Positions 44,150 through 55,469 of a stretch of 64,000 bases of DNA are shown here, in pieces (position 1 is the stretch's first letter; the number at the start of each line of letters is the position of its first letter). The notes beneath the pieces are model-generated. The model made no database searches and was not told where the DNA came from. It was given only the letters and a program-made list of their open reading frames with translations. This DNA is from Taudactylus pleione (lineage: Eukaryota > Chordata > Amphibia > Anura > Myobatrachidae), in NCBI GenBank assembly GCA_031769625.1, contig JAUIMM010000550.1:3340001-3404000 (forward strand). Direction: 5' to 3'. A program made the translations under genes and the position numbers.

Positions 44150-45035
44150 CCTCCAGCTCTAGTCTTTTACTAAAGAGTGCTACTTTGAATCTCTAATTTC
44201 CACCCATTTCTCAAAACTTTATCACCCTTCTGTCACTATCAACTCTCTCCTCTGCCACCCCCTCCCCTCAACCCTCTCCGCTCTTGACATCACCACCAAA
44301 ATTTAGTTTATCCAATACAGAAACTCTTCCCAAAAGGCATCTTACACCACTTACCCTCTCTGGCCAACCCGTCTTATCCACCTTATTACTATCGCCAGAC
44401 TCTCTTTCCACTTTCTCCCTTGTCTCTACACCCTTGCACCACCTCTGATCACTCTCCTTTGATATCTGCTCCCACCTTACCACTTCCTCAACCTATTGCT
44501 TTCTACTTGTACTTTCCATTTCCCCTTCAAGCCCTTGTTTCCTTCATTCTCAAAAAACCTTCCCTTGACCTCATTTCACCCTCCAACTACTGGCCTATCC
44601 ATTTTCTTTGCATCCAAGCTTCTCTAACAGGTATTCTAACCATCCTCCTTCCTATCATACCCTCCCTGAATCACTTTAATCTGACCTTTGCTCTCTACAC
44701 TCCATGAAACCACCCTCACCAAAATCTAATCACAGCTTCCACCTTAATAACATGTCCAAGATCAGGCCCTTTTGCACCTTGGAAGGAACTAAACTCCTAT
44801 TCACTCTATCCTTATCTCTGGCCTCTCTATATCCAATCTCTCCCCAATGTAGTCTCTTCATAACACTGACACCTGACTTATTTTTCCACTGTGCTGCCTG
44901 TCTCTGCCAGTGTCTACACTGACTACCAATTCTCAACAGAATCGAGTTCAAACTCCTCACCCTTACCTACAAAGCCCTCAGACATTCTCTTCCCCCTCCA
45001 TAACTATCTTTATTTCGTCTCACATTCCTGCACAC
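44150..45035 (+). pseudogene. Degenerate non-LTR retrotransposon (L2/CR1-like) reverse transcriptase remains
   Basis: The plus strand reads SFILKKPSLDLISPSNYWPI at about 44539-44598, recognisable as the conserved LINE motif VTPLLKKPSLDPSSPSNYRPIS. Near 44911-45000 comes LPILNRIEFKLLTLTYKALR, the conserved C-terminal RT/thumb region (LPVRFRIQFKLLTLTYKAL). The palm with the catalytic aspartates between them is missing, and stops interrupt the frames. It is an old internally deleted copy with no endonuclease recognised. Confidence 0.68.
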
Positions 45036-45300
45036 ACTCTCCGCTCTGTCAATGACCACCACTTCAGCTGACGGAGATTTCCTGGCCTTTTTTGTGCATG
45101 TGCGGAGCCCGGCTTGCGTGACCTCATGGACACGCAGATGATCCAATACTGCGTCCTAGGACACAGCACAGATCAGTAATGCATGCAGTAGGCGAGACTC
45201 CTTCTACTGCATTACCATATTAGTGCTATTGCACCTGCTACCATGTTAGTACTTGCGATAGCAACTCCATCCACTGCTGAATCTGGCCCTCCGACACCCA

Positions 45301-45487
45301 GGGGTAAATTTACTAAAGTGAGTGTTTTTAGAACTGAGTTTTAGAGGAGATGTTGCCCACAGCTACCAATCAGATTCTACTTAACATTTAACTAGCACCT
45401 TAATAGCTAGAATCTGATTGGTTGCTATGGGCAACATCTCTTCTAAAACTCACTTCTAAAAACTCTCTCTTTAGTAAATTTACCCCC
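45301..45487. mobile_element. 187-bp near-perfect hairpin MITE
   Basis: GGGGTAAATTTACTAAAGTG at the start is mirrored by CTTTAGTAAATTTACCCC at the end, and the arms pair through GAGATGTTGCCC and GGGCAACATCTC. The loop lies near 45395. Flanks CCA and CTA do not give a clean duplication. Same family as 43107. Confidence 0.82.
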
Positions 45488-46217
45488 TAGTGTCTACTAT
45501 GCTTCAATGGTACAAATTAGGGGTGTGCACCGGCCACGTTTTGTGTTTTGGTTTTGGATCTGGATCTTTCTTCGTGTTTTGGATCTGGATTGGTTTTGCC
45601 AAAACCACCCTTCCGTGTTTTGGGTTCTGGGTTTTGTGTTTTGGATCTGTATTTTTTTGAAAAAAAAGCATAAAAACAGCTTAAATCACAGAATTTGTGG
45701 GTTTTTCTGCTCCTATGCAATTATTAACCTCAATAACCTTCATTTCCACTCATTTCCAGTCTATTCTGAACACCTCACACCTCACAATATTGTTTTTATG
45801 GCCAAAAGATTGCACCGAGGTAGCTGGATGACTATGCTAAGCGACACGAGTGGGCGGCACAAACCCGTGGCCCATCTAGGAGTGACACTGCAGTGGCAGA
45901 CAGGATGGCAGTTTGAAAAACTAGGCCACAAACAGTACATACTGCAAAGAAAAAAAAGAGGTGCAAGATGGAATTGTCCTTGGGCCCTCCCACCCATCCT
46001 TATGGTTGTATAAATAGGACGTGCACACTTTAACAAGCCAATCATTTCAGCGGCTGAGTCTGCCACATGACTGTGGCTGAAATGATTGGTTCGTTTGGGC
46101 CCCCACAAAACAAGCTGGCAATTAATGTGTCCCTGCACAAACTGACTCTACGGAGGCAAGATGTCGTCCTCATCCTCCTCATCCACCGATTCCTTGGATA
46201 AAACAAGAAAAAGGGAT

Positions 46218-47165
46218 TTAGGTGTCCCTTACGGTCTTAGCCAAAGTTTCTGAACTTGACAGTAACTTTTTATGAACGCGCTGCAGGTGTCGCATAAAGG
46301 AGGATGTTCCTAGGTGGTTAACGTCCCTACCCCTACTTATTTCACCTTTACATATGGTACATATGGCAAGACAGTTGTTGTCCGGATTTGGATAGAAATA
46401 TTGCCAGACCAAAGAGGTGGAATGTTTGGTCTTCTGCCCAGGCATGACCGTGATGGGCTTTTTCATCCCACGGACAATAACTGTCTCCCCCGGAGCCTGA
46501 TTTAAACAAACCACATCACCATCAGAATCCTCCTCGCCAACTTCCTCCTCAGTGCCAGCTACACCAGTATCCTCATCCTGTTGTACTTCAACAGTGACAT
46601 CTTCAATTTGCATATCAGCAAGTGGACTGTGGGTGCTCCTTTCAGCACTTGCAGGGGGCATGCAAATGGTGGAAAGAGCCAACTCTTCCCGTCCAGTGCT
46701 GGGAAGGTCAGGCATCGCAACCGCCACCACACTTGGACTCTCCTTGGGGATTTGTGATATCTTCTTATAACGCACAGTTCTTCGCTGTGCTTTTGCCAGC
46801 TTAACTCGTTTGATTTTTTTAGCGGGAGGAGGGCTTCCATCGTCATGTGAAGCTGAACCACTAGTCATGAACATAGGGAAAGACCTTAGCCGTTCCTTGC
46901 CACTCCGTGTCGTAAATGGCATATTGGCAAGTTTACGTTTCTCTTCAGATGATTTAAATGTTTTGTTCAAGGTCATTTTCCTGAACTTTGTCATTTGGGA
47001 TTGTATGTGCCCTCTACTATGACATTGGGCATCGGCCTTGGCAGACGACGTTGATGGCATGTTATCGTCTATGTCATGACTAGTGGCAGCAGCTTCAGCA
47101 CTAGGAGGAAGTGGTTCTTGATCTTTCCCTATTTTATTTTTATCAGAGAAAGTTTGGTCCTCCAT
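46218..47165 (-). pseudogene. hAT transposase N-terminal part with BED zinc finger (315 codons)
   Basis: An open frame from MEDQTFSDKNKIGKD at 47165 is uninterrupted for 315 codons. It has a basic stretch (PPPAKKIKRVKLAKAQRR), an acidic linker (EEEVGEEDSDGD) and a BED finger at residues 253-298 (C-x2-C as CTIC, H-x4-H in MRHLQRVH). An 8-bp deletion near 46230 relative to the 59-kb copy shifts the frame and ends it at RDT. The catalytic core is deleted. If expressed it could bind element ends without cutting. Start chosen from conservation in all three copies. Confidence 0.88.
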
Positions 47166-47219
47166 TTATGTTGTATTGATATATACGTGCGGCTAAGGCG
47201 CCCACAAACACAGAAAATA

Positions 47220-48185
47220 ATTTTTTATTTTTGTTGGAGACTAGTGCACTTTGTGGGTTACACCACCCTTTAAGAAATGAGCCAGCCGGCCCTTTATTTA
47301 TGGGACACAGGCGCACGCTTGGCGCTGCTCCTTTGTTGATGCACGTGCAGCCACAGTGCACACAATTCCCAAACACAGAAATTTTTTTTTTATTTTGTTT
47401 GGAGTGCCCTTTGGGGGTTACAGCACCCTTTAGCGGTCAATCAAGCTGGCCCTTTATTTATGGGACACAGACGCACGCTTGGCACTACTTTGTTGATGCA
47501 CGTGCGGCTACTGCGCACACAATTCACAAACACAAAAAAATATATTTTTTTATTTTGTTTAGAGTGCCCTTTGGGGGTTACAGCACCCTTTAATGGTCAA
47601 GCTAGCCGGCCCTTTACATATGATACAGGCGCACGCTTGGCGCTGCTCCTTTGTTGATGCACGTGCGGCTACTGCGCACACAATTCACAAACATAGAAAA
47701 TATTTTTTTTATTTGTTTAGAGTGTACTTTGGGGGTTACAGCACCCTTTAATGGTCAAGCCAGCCGGCCGTTTACTTATGACACAGGCGCACCCTTGGCA
47801 CTACTTTGTTGATGCACGTGCGGCTACTGCGCACACAATTCACAAACACAGAAAATATTTTTTTATTTGGTTTGGAGTGTACTTTGGGGGTTACAGCACC
47901 CTTTAACGGTCAAGCCAGCCGGCCCTTTACTTATGACACAGGCGCACGCTTGGCACTACTTTGTTGATGCACGTGCGGCTACTGCGCACACAATTCACAA
48001 ACACAGAAAATATATATTTTTTTTGTTTGGAGTGTACTTTGGAGGTTACAGCACCCTTTAACGGACAAGCCAGCCGGCCCTTTACTAATGGGACACAGGC
48101 GCACGCTTGGCGCTGCTCCTTTGTTGATGCACGTGCAGCCACAGTGCACACAATTCACAAACACAGAAAAAATATATTTTTTTTA
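47220..48185. repeat. ~157-bp subterminal repeat array, six units (copy 2)
   Basis: Unit starts lie at about 47268 (variant CTTTAAGAAATGAGCC), 47430, 47588, 47746, 47900 and 48055. The same unit as in copy 1, with less homogeneous inner copies (CTTTAGCGG, CTTTAATGG, CTTTAACGG). The position between promoter and start codon is the same. Confidence 0.93.
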
Positions 48186-48503
48186 GCACTTGGGGGGAGC
48201 ACCCCTGACGGAAAGAGCACCCCCTGGACAACACTACAGCTACCCTTTAGGACTGGGACACTGCACAGGACTTTGGAGTGGACACAGCCCCTATGGACAA
48301 CTGACTGCACAACACAGTCCAGCCAGCCCCTATGGACTTTGAAGTAGTGGACACAGCCCCTATGGACAACAGCAGCACAGCGCAGCACAGCACAGCACAA
48401 CACTACTCTGCACTACACTACACTACACAGCCCAGCCAGCCCTAACTCCCACCCTCCCTCTTCACTTCCACAGCCGAGTGAGAAAATGGCGCCGACGCGG
48501 GTA

Positions 48504-48512
48504 CCTTATATA
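48504..48512 (-). promoter_or_regulatory. TATA box of hAT copy 2
   Basis: Minus-strand TATATAAGG, with the same downstream GCGCCATTTTCTCACTCGG as copy 1. Conservation between two independently inserted copies supports a function or at least recent common origin. Transcription would run leftwards through the repeat array to the ATG at 47165. Confidence 0.65.
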
Positions 48513-48680
48513 GGATCCAAAACCCGCGAGACCCGGAAGGCGGGATGATGACGTTTTGCCTCGATTTCAGATCCGAGTCAGGCGGGAAAAGTCGAGCCTG
48601 ACTCGGATCGGCCTCAGATCGGGGGGGCTCGGGGAGGTTCAGATTTCAGAAATCCGAACCCGCTCACCCCTAGTACAAAT

Positions 48681-49637
48681 GAGTTCTAAAAACTATTTTT
48701 TTTCCATCATCCATCCTAACTTTTCCTTCTAGCATCTCCCATAACAACTCTCCATTTCCATGTGACCCTGTTTGTGTCTACCTATTCCCCTTTAAAATTT
48801 AAATTTCAAAACTTGATAAATTGGAGGACCAGTCCCCATTAGAAAAAAAATTGGGTCTGTGGTACGTAGTGTTACTGTACTTTGCTGAACTCAGATATAT
48901 GTGTGATATCTCCTACATTCAGCTCTTGGTAGAAAGCAGTTTCATATGATTTTTTTATTTTTTATTATACAGTATACATGGGGAGTAGAGCAGTTTAATG
49001 CCTCATATCCACTACATGACATTACTGAGCGATTGCACGATTACGACATCGTAATCGTGCAATCGCTCAGTAATCAGGCACAAATCACGCACATTAATGT
49101 CAGAAACGACAAGCGATGTACGCTCCCGCTGGTCATTTCCGACATCAATCATCACCCGAACATGCTGGTCAACCTGAAGATAACATCAGGTTGAGCATGT
49201 TAGGGGATGATTGATGTGCCTACACTGAACGACTGAACGTGCAGTGTAGGCACAGCACCAGACTGTGATACAACTGCACAATTACAATGTGAATGTGCCC
49301 CTTTACAGTAGAAAACTGGTGAAGTATGGTAAGTCTCATTCTCATGTGAGGGGTCTCCATACTGGTTAACCCATAATTAACACTATTCCTGGTATCCACT
49401 ATTCACCACTACATCCATATAAACTTGTGCTGATTTGTTAGCTGTTCACCAAATTGTGGCACTAAAGCTTCTGCTTTCCTTACTGTAAATATGAACACAT
49501 AATAAAAAAAGAATAACATTTAAATTATAAGGAGATCTTTGCTACATTGCTTGGTGCATATCCTACTGTACTAAACTGGGTTTTAGACTAGACATAGTTT
49601 ACTTTCCAGTAGTGTAGGAAAAGGTGGACTTACAGTC
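48681..49637. other. No gene; truncated MITE at about 49001-49260
   Basis: Around 49003-49260 are strong hairpins (GATTGCACGATTACGA with TCGTAATCGTGCAATC) and words shared with the MITE at 6409 (GATGATTGATGT). TAATGCC at 49005 could be its left end, but the matching right end is not visible. The rest is AT-rich without a supported gene. Confidence 0.5.
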
Positions 49638-49640
49638 TAT

Positions 49641-52271
49641 GGGGTATATTTATCAAAGTTCGAGTTTACTTTCGTTTTGAAGTTTGATTTAGCTCACCTC
49701 AAACCAAATCAAATCGAAAGTACAAATCCCTCTTCAAATCCCTCATTTACTAAAATTAGATATTAGAAGCATTTTCTATATCGAAATCGATTTGGTTCGG
49801 TTTTGAATAGTGATTTGCTGTTCGATTTGGCATGTTCATGTACAAATCGAACTGCAAATCCCACTTCAAAATGAACTGCAAATACCCGACTGAAAAGAAC
49901 TGCTTCATGCTTTCACTTTCAGCATGAGCAGTTCGCTTTTACACAGATACAGACATACATCAGTGAGATGCATGCATGTACCTTACTGTAACAAGCTTAG
50001 AAAGAGTTACATTTTTTTTTTAAATGATGTGGTGTCCCCCCTAAAACAGAACCAGCCCGACTTTTTATAGCCAGTCCTGGTTGTCTAAGTACAGGGGAAA
50101 ACTTGCGTAGGGTTCCCCCTGTACTTAGCACAACCAGCACTGGGCTCTGATCCTGTCCTGTTTCTGGAATTACAAGGAAAATAATTTCGTAGGGTCCCCC
50201 TGTAATCTCCAGAACCAGCACCAGACCCTTTCTAGTGGGGTGCTGATGCCACAGCCAGGGGAGCCCTATCACCATGCCCCCCAGCCACAGCATCAGCCCT
50301 GACCACTAGTCAGCCCAGGCCAGGAATCCCTGGGGAGTTGAGGACCCCCCCAATAAAGGGGTCCCCCTCTCCAGGGCACCCCTAGCCTAGGCTGATAGCC
50401 CGGGACTATCCCCACCACCCCTGGGCGGAGGTTGGCGGGTTGATAGTGTAAGTGTAGTGCATTTGAAATAGTTTTAAATATTATCTTTTGCTGTGGAACT
50501 GCAGGTCCCAGCAAGCCTCCACGCATGCTGGTACTTGGAGAACCACAAGTACCAGCATTCGGGGCATTAGGTGCCCGCTGCTACCTTTAGTTCCACTGCA
50601 AAAGCAATATTAAAAAAACACAGGACACACACCGTACACAGTGTAAGTGTAATAAACATATATACACACACACATGTACTCATACTCACCTATGTATCCC
50701 CTTCTCCAGTATATTATCCATAGGGTACCTGTGGTAAAAAAACATAGTCACCTTCTCCTATGTGTGGTTCGGTCCTCTTCGGTCCAAAGTAGGTATCCCT
50801 GGTCTTCTTAAAATAAACCACGATGGTTGTTATCTCCCAAATGAAGAACTCAGACGCGGCTCTAGCCTTTGCAGAGCAATGTCTGAGTGTTCATTGGCTG
50901 AGAGAGGTCAGCCCCGCCTCTCTCAGCCAATGAACGTCTCCCTCCATTGAAGTCAATGGAGAGCCGCAGGGTAACTAAAGTATATTTTGTGGTTACCAAC
51001 ATTGACTTCAATGAAGGGAGCTGTTCATTGGCTGAGAGAGGCGGGGGCTGACCTCTCTCAGCCAATGAACACTCAGATACGCTCTACAAAATCAGAAGCC
51101 ACATCTGAGCACTTCATTTGGGAAGTAACAACCTTTGTGGTTGTTACTTAGTGCCTGGTTCATGTTTATCGTTTTTTTTTTATTTTAAGACCATGGATGC
51201 CTGCAGGGAGAAGTGGACCACTCCAGGTAATATAGGTGAGTACTGTATGTGTGAATGTGTATGTATGTATTAAAAGTTTAATTTCATGGTGTGTGTGTCT
51301 TGTATTTATATAAACATTTCTTTACAGGTGAACTACAGGTACCAGTGGGCCCTAAATGCCCCGCATCCCGGTACTTGTGGTTCTCCAAGTACCAGCATGC
51401 GGGGGAGGCTTGCTGGGACCTGCAGTTCTACTGTAAAGACAATGTTTACACTTATTTATTTTTACACTACACTTACACTATCAACCCGCCACCCACTGCC
51501 CGGGGGTGGTGGGGATAGACCCGGGCTATCAGCCTAGGCTAGGGATGCCATGGAGAGGGGGACCCCTTTATTGGGGGGTTCCCCAACTCCCCAGGGATCC
51601 CTGGCCTGGGCTGACTAGCAGTCAGGGCTGATGCTGCAGCTGGAGGGCCCAGTGATAGGGCTCTCCTGGCTGTGGCATCAGCCCCCCACTAGAAAGGGTC
51701 CGGTACTGGTTCTGGAGATTACAGACGGACCCTACGCTATTTTTTCCCCTGTAAATCCAGAACCAGGACAGAATCAGAGCCCAGTGCTAACTGTACTAAG
51801 TACAGTGGAACCCTACGCAATTTTTCCCCTGTACTTAGACAACCAGGACTGCCTATGAATAGTCCGGGGCTTTTTCTGTTTTAGGGGGGGACCCCAAGTA
51901 ATTTTTTTTCAAAATTTACAGTAAGATAAATGCATGCATCTTACTGATGTATGCATGTATCTGTGTCAATCCGTCCTGCTCATGCTCAAATCGAAAGCAT
52001 GAAGCAGGTCTATTGATTTGGGGATTTGAAGTTTGATTTGAAGTTCGATTTTGTGTTCGATTAAAAATCGAATAATACTAAATAAGGGATTTGTGTGTTG
52101 GTCTGTGTAAAAGTACAGATGTTTTTCTGATGTTCGATTTGAGTGCGATTTGAGTAAAATTCGGTTCGATATTACATTCGATTTCGCCTTTAGTAAATAC
52201 ATGCAAAATCAAATGCAAAATCAAATGCCAAATCACTCAAAACTCAAAATTGAACTTTAGTAAATTACCCC
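49641..52271. mobile_element. 2.6-kb palindromic foldback element, TAT duplication
   Basis: Ends GGGGTATATTTATCAAAGTT and AACTTTAGTAAATTACCCC are flanked by TAT (49638-49640, 52272-52274). The arms mirror each other along most of their length: TAAGTACAGGGGAAAACTTG at 50087 pairs with sequence near 51815-51840, TGCTGGTACTTGGAGAACCA at 50527 with 51370-51400, and TTCATTGGCTGAGAGAGG at 50890 with 51030-51065. The centre is near 50955. No coding sequence is seen. Confidence 0.82.
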
Positions 52272-52309
52272 TATAAATAATACACACATATATACTCTGT
52301 GTGTGTATA

Positions 52310-52314
52310 TATAC

Positions 52315-52349
<35 letters not shown>

Positions 52350-52385
52350 TGTATATATATATATAATATATATATATACATGATA
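52310..52385. repeat. (TA)n-rich microsatellite
   Basis: Broken TATA repeats with short GTG interruptions. Confidence 0.9.
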
Positions 52386-52450
52386 TATTACCCTTTATTT
52401 ATTTGGTGCCACAAGGGTTCCGCAGCGCCTTACAAATAGTGGAGTACGGG
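52386..52450 (-). mobile_element. L2-like LINE 3' end fragment, inverted
   Basis: GGTGCCACAAGGGTTCCGCAG and GCGCCTTACAA are the reverse complement of the GTAATGCGCTGCGGAACACT / TTGTGGCGCC 3' tail seen at 59017. This is a common vertebrate L2-type or SINE 3' end. Only the tail is present. Confidence 0.6.
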
Positions 52451-52770
52451 ATGCCAGAGTTCAGGATCCCGGCGGTCATAACCCCAACGCCAGTGTCCCA
52501 AAAGGGTTAGGATACCGACATCTGTCAGTCAGTATCCTAACCCTCCTCCTGTCTCTACCCCTCTCTCCCCGCTGCCTAAACTTAACCCTCACCCCCTAGT
52601 GCCTACACCTAGCCTCCCCCCCCCAGTGTCTAATCTTAACCCTCCCCCTAGTGCCTATTCCTAACTCTAACTCTCTCCCTAAACCTAATACTTACCATTG
52701 GGACGCCAGCGCCAGGATTCTGACAGGTGTCGGCATTCTAAGCGCCGGCATTCAGGCTGTTGGGATTATA
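52451..52770. mobile_element. Probable MITE with GGATCCCGGCGGTCATA-type end
   Basis: CAGGATCCCGGCGGTCATAA on the left and GCCGGCATTCAGGCTGTTGG on the right, with repeats of CCTAGTGCCTACACCTA and CTAACTCTAACTC between. Ends are not cleanly paired. Non-coding. Confidence 0.45.
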
Positions 52771-52929
52771 ACTACATCCAGGCTGAGAGTGACCTCCGTC
52801 CTACTGCTGGCTGCCCTCGACTGTCTGTGTTTGTCCGGGCTGTCCTCACTCTATCTCTGGTCTCACTCGGTGGTTGGAGGCGGCGCCCACACTCCGGTCT
52901 GGGCACTGACTGGGCATGGGATGGGACAA

Positions 52930-54074
52930 GCGCGCTGCGCACAGCAGCTTCACAAGGTACCTAAACTGCACCTCTGCGGGGGATGACCTCTGCGGGGGTG
53001 CCAACCAAAGGGGGGCGCCACCCGGCAGTGCCTCCAGTAGCCAAGGGGTGGACAAATCCCTCGCCCCACAAGTGTAGGGCAGACCACAGTGAGAGCGGTC
53101 TGCCCTACACAGTTTACAAACACGCAGCCGCCAGCAGCGGCTGTGTGTTTGTAATAGCAGCCAGCTAATGAGAGTCAGACAGACTCTCAGCTGCTGCGTC
53201 GTCCGCGGAGGGAGACGGCTGGTGCTCACTAATGAGGTCCGTCTTCCGGCTCCCTCTGCAGCATGTGATGGGAGACGTCATGACGTATGATGTCTCTCCC
53301 ATGCAGGAGAAGAGCGTCCGGGACTGAGCGGACAGAGGCGGTCGCGTAAGGAGCGAGGATCAGGTAAGTTTTTTTTTTTTCTTTGTGTGTGTGTAGGGGG
53401 GGCATTGAAATAGGGGGTGGCCGCTACTGGGGGCAATTTATGGGTGCGGGGGTGCCTGCTACTGGGGGCTCTGTATATGAGTGGCCACTACTGGGGACAA
53501 TTTAGGGGGTGGCCACTATTGGGGGCACTCTATAGGGGTGGCCACTACTGGGGGCACTCTATAGGGTTGGCCACTACTGGGGGCACTGAAATAGGGGGTG
53601 GCTGCTACTGGGGGCTCTGTATATGGGTGGCCACTACTGGGGACAATTTAGGGGGGTGACCACTACTGGGGGCACTGTATAGGGGTGGCCACTAATGGGG
53701 GCACTCTATAGGGTTGGCCACTACTGGGGGCACTGAAATAGGGGGTGGCTGCTACTGGGGGCTCTGTATATGGGTGGCCACTACTGGGGACAATTTAGGG
53801 GGGTGACCACTACTGGGGGCACTGTATAGGGGTGGCCACTACTGGGGGCACTGTATAGGGGTGGCCACTACTGGGGGCACTGTATAGGGGTGGCCACTAC
53901 TGGTGGCACTGTATAGGGGGGACTACTACTGGGGGCACTGTATAGGGGGGGCTACTAATGGGGGCAATGCAGCATAGGGGATTGCTACTGGAGGGTTACT
54001 ACTGGGGGCACTGCATGGGGGGGCGCCAGTCCATTATATTGCCAGGGGCACTTGGATCCCTAGATACACCCCTG
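52930..54074. mobile_element. GC-rich non-autonomous element with minisatellite (inverse of the 31-32.8 kb type)
   Basis: 52980-53380 has hairpins and words that correspond, in reverse complement, to 32440-32770 (GAGAGTCAGACAGACTCTC, GCTGTGTGTTTGTAA, TGGGAGACGTCATGACG). A minisatellite follows and then an end AGATACACCCCTG at 54074. The left end is not well defined. Non-coding. Confidence 0.5.
53405..54015. repeat. ~30-bp minisatellite (GGCCACTACTGGGGGCACTG)
   Basis: About 20 units of GGCCACTACTGGGGGCACTG plus TATAGGGGT, the reverse-complement type of the CCCCCAGTAGTGG arrays at 24790, 30290 and 31010. Blocks of four or five units are themselves duplicated (53580-53690 versus 53720-53830). 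The short plus-strand frame reading SGHYWGQF is an artefact. Confidence 0.9.
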
Positions 54075-54413
54075 CATACACACATAGCGATGTGCTCACG
54101 ATCCGACCTGCACGATTTCCCCTGAACTCTCCCCAGGCAGCTCCCCAGCAGTCTTGGTCACGATTTGGAGTAAAAAATATCCAATCTAACTTAAGATCTA
54201 TCGTGCATCCAGTGTGTCCCAGATTGACAAATCTGCCCTACAGCATGGCAGATCTGGAGATTGCAATGTACGACGATAGGGGGCACGCATTGGCATCGTG
54301 ATCGTGAGTGGAAACTCACGATTTGGCCATATTTTACACGATTTGTCATCACAATTCGTCGAAATTGGCCAAATCGGGTAAAAAAATCGATATATGTGTA
54401 CGCACCTTAAGAC
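54075..54413. mobile_element. Truncated Harbinger-type MITE
   Basis: CATACACACATAGCGATGTG at the left and CGATATATGTGTACGCACCT at the right, with CACGATTTCCCCTGAAC and GGCAGCTCCCCAGC inside. It is related to the right part of the element at 26914 (34590-34890). The left end seems cut by the neighbouring element. Confidence 0.6.
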
Positions 54414-54472
54414 CTGTCACGCTGGAATGGCAAGGGAGGGGGCTGGAATGAAGTGTGTATTATGTGAATCTT

Positions 54473-55071
54473 GGCCCTCATTCAGAGCCGTTCGCTATTT
54501 GCGTTCGTTCGTTCAAAAACAAGGGGTGGCTATGCAAATGATCCGTTCGCACATTGCAGTCTGTTCACACCTCTAAGTCTGAACGAGCGAGCAAAACATA
54601 CGCTCTTTTATTTCTTAAAAACGCCCCCTGGCCTCTCGCACCATACGTCATGTCCGCTATTTATTAGATTAATCGAGTACATCGAACAGGATATGAACTG
54701 CTCGCTATTCTTGTGGTTGGTTTTTTCAACCGCTATTTTGCGAGCAGTTCTGAGTTAAAAAAAAACAAGTGACATGGTCATTGACGCTGCTATATTAATT
54801 ATGCACACCCATAAAACGCCCGTTTTGACCTTTAAGCACGCCTGCGAACGGATCTCCACTCCCCGTTTTCAAGCACCTTCCCCTGTTACCACCCACATAC
54901 GCCTCATTCTGTCACTCAAAATAGCAGGCACTCGCTATATTGCGTACAAATGTTTTTCGGCCGCACTGACTGGTTCGCGCATGCGTACTAAAAACCGTAC
55001 GCATGCGCAGATGTGCGAACATCGCTCGGAACAAGCGTACTGACGCTAGCGAGTGGCTCTGAATGAGGGCC
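54473..55071. mobile_element. GGGCCTGATTCAGAG-family MITE, CTT duplication
   Basis: Left GGCCCTCATTCAGAGCCG and right GTGGCTCTGAATGAGGGCC, flanked by CTT at 54470-54472 and 55072-55074. The interior is homologous, in inverse orientation, to the copy at 33179 (CGCATGCGTAC, AGCAGGCACTCGCTAT, TTAATCGAGTACATCG). Non-coding. Confidence 0.83.
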
Positions 55072-55090
55072 CTTGTTTTTTCAATGTGTT

Positions 55091-55461
55091 CAGGGCCGCC
55101 AAGAGCCAAGGCAGGCCCCGGTAATTGGGTGCGTGGCCTAATCTCGGGAGGCGTGGCCACGCCCCCTTGCCGAAAAATAAATAAATGAAAAAGATTTGCA
55201 GCGCCGCTAAGCGGTGCTGCTCGCCAGGGATGGGGGCGCTCTGACCCCCCTCAGCCCGGGGCAAAGCCAGGGGGGGCGCGATCAGTGTGATCGCTCCCCC
55301 GCACAGGCACAGGAGACAGCAGCCACGAGCAGTCTCCAACTGCAGCTCAGCACACGCTGGTTTGCTGTGAGGGGGGGGCGGCGTCGGACCCGGGCCCCCG
55401 CCGGGCCCCTCAGGAAGCCCGGGCAATCTGTACCCTCTCCCCCCCCCTCTCGGCGCCCTTG
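55091..55461. mobile_element. hAT MITE (CAGGGGCGCCGAGAG family), 8-bp duplication AATGTGTT
   Basis: Left CAGGGCCGCCAAGAGCC and right CTCTCGGCGCCCTTG. AATGTGTT is duplicated perfectly at 55083-55090 and 55462-55469. The interior GGCCACGCCCCCTTGCCG and ACCCGGGCCCCCGCC match 22835 and 30595. Non-coding. Confidence 0.87.
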
Positions 55462-55469
55462 AATGTGTT

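Larger units (their letters stand above)
45518..48672 (-). mobile_element. hAT element copy 2 (3,155 bp), 8-bp duplication GTACAAAT
   Basis: Ends TAGGGGTGTGCACCGGCC and CGAACCCGCTCACCCCTA, with GTACAAAT perfectly duplicated (45510-45517, 48673-48680). Right to left: TATA promoter, a six-unit ~157-bp array, the transposase N-terminal part, a large internal deletion near 46193, a few C-terminal codons and the left end. It is a classic internal-deletion derivative. The ends are intact, so it could be moved by an active transposase made elsewhere. Confidence 0.94.

Noticed and set aside
52863..53229. Plus- and minus-strand frames of 110-130 codons in the GC-rich region
   Set aside because: They overlap hairpin-rich transposon sequence related to 32.4-32.8 kb and show no recognisable domain.
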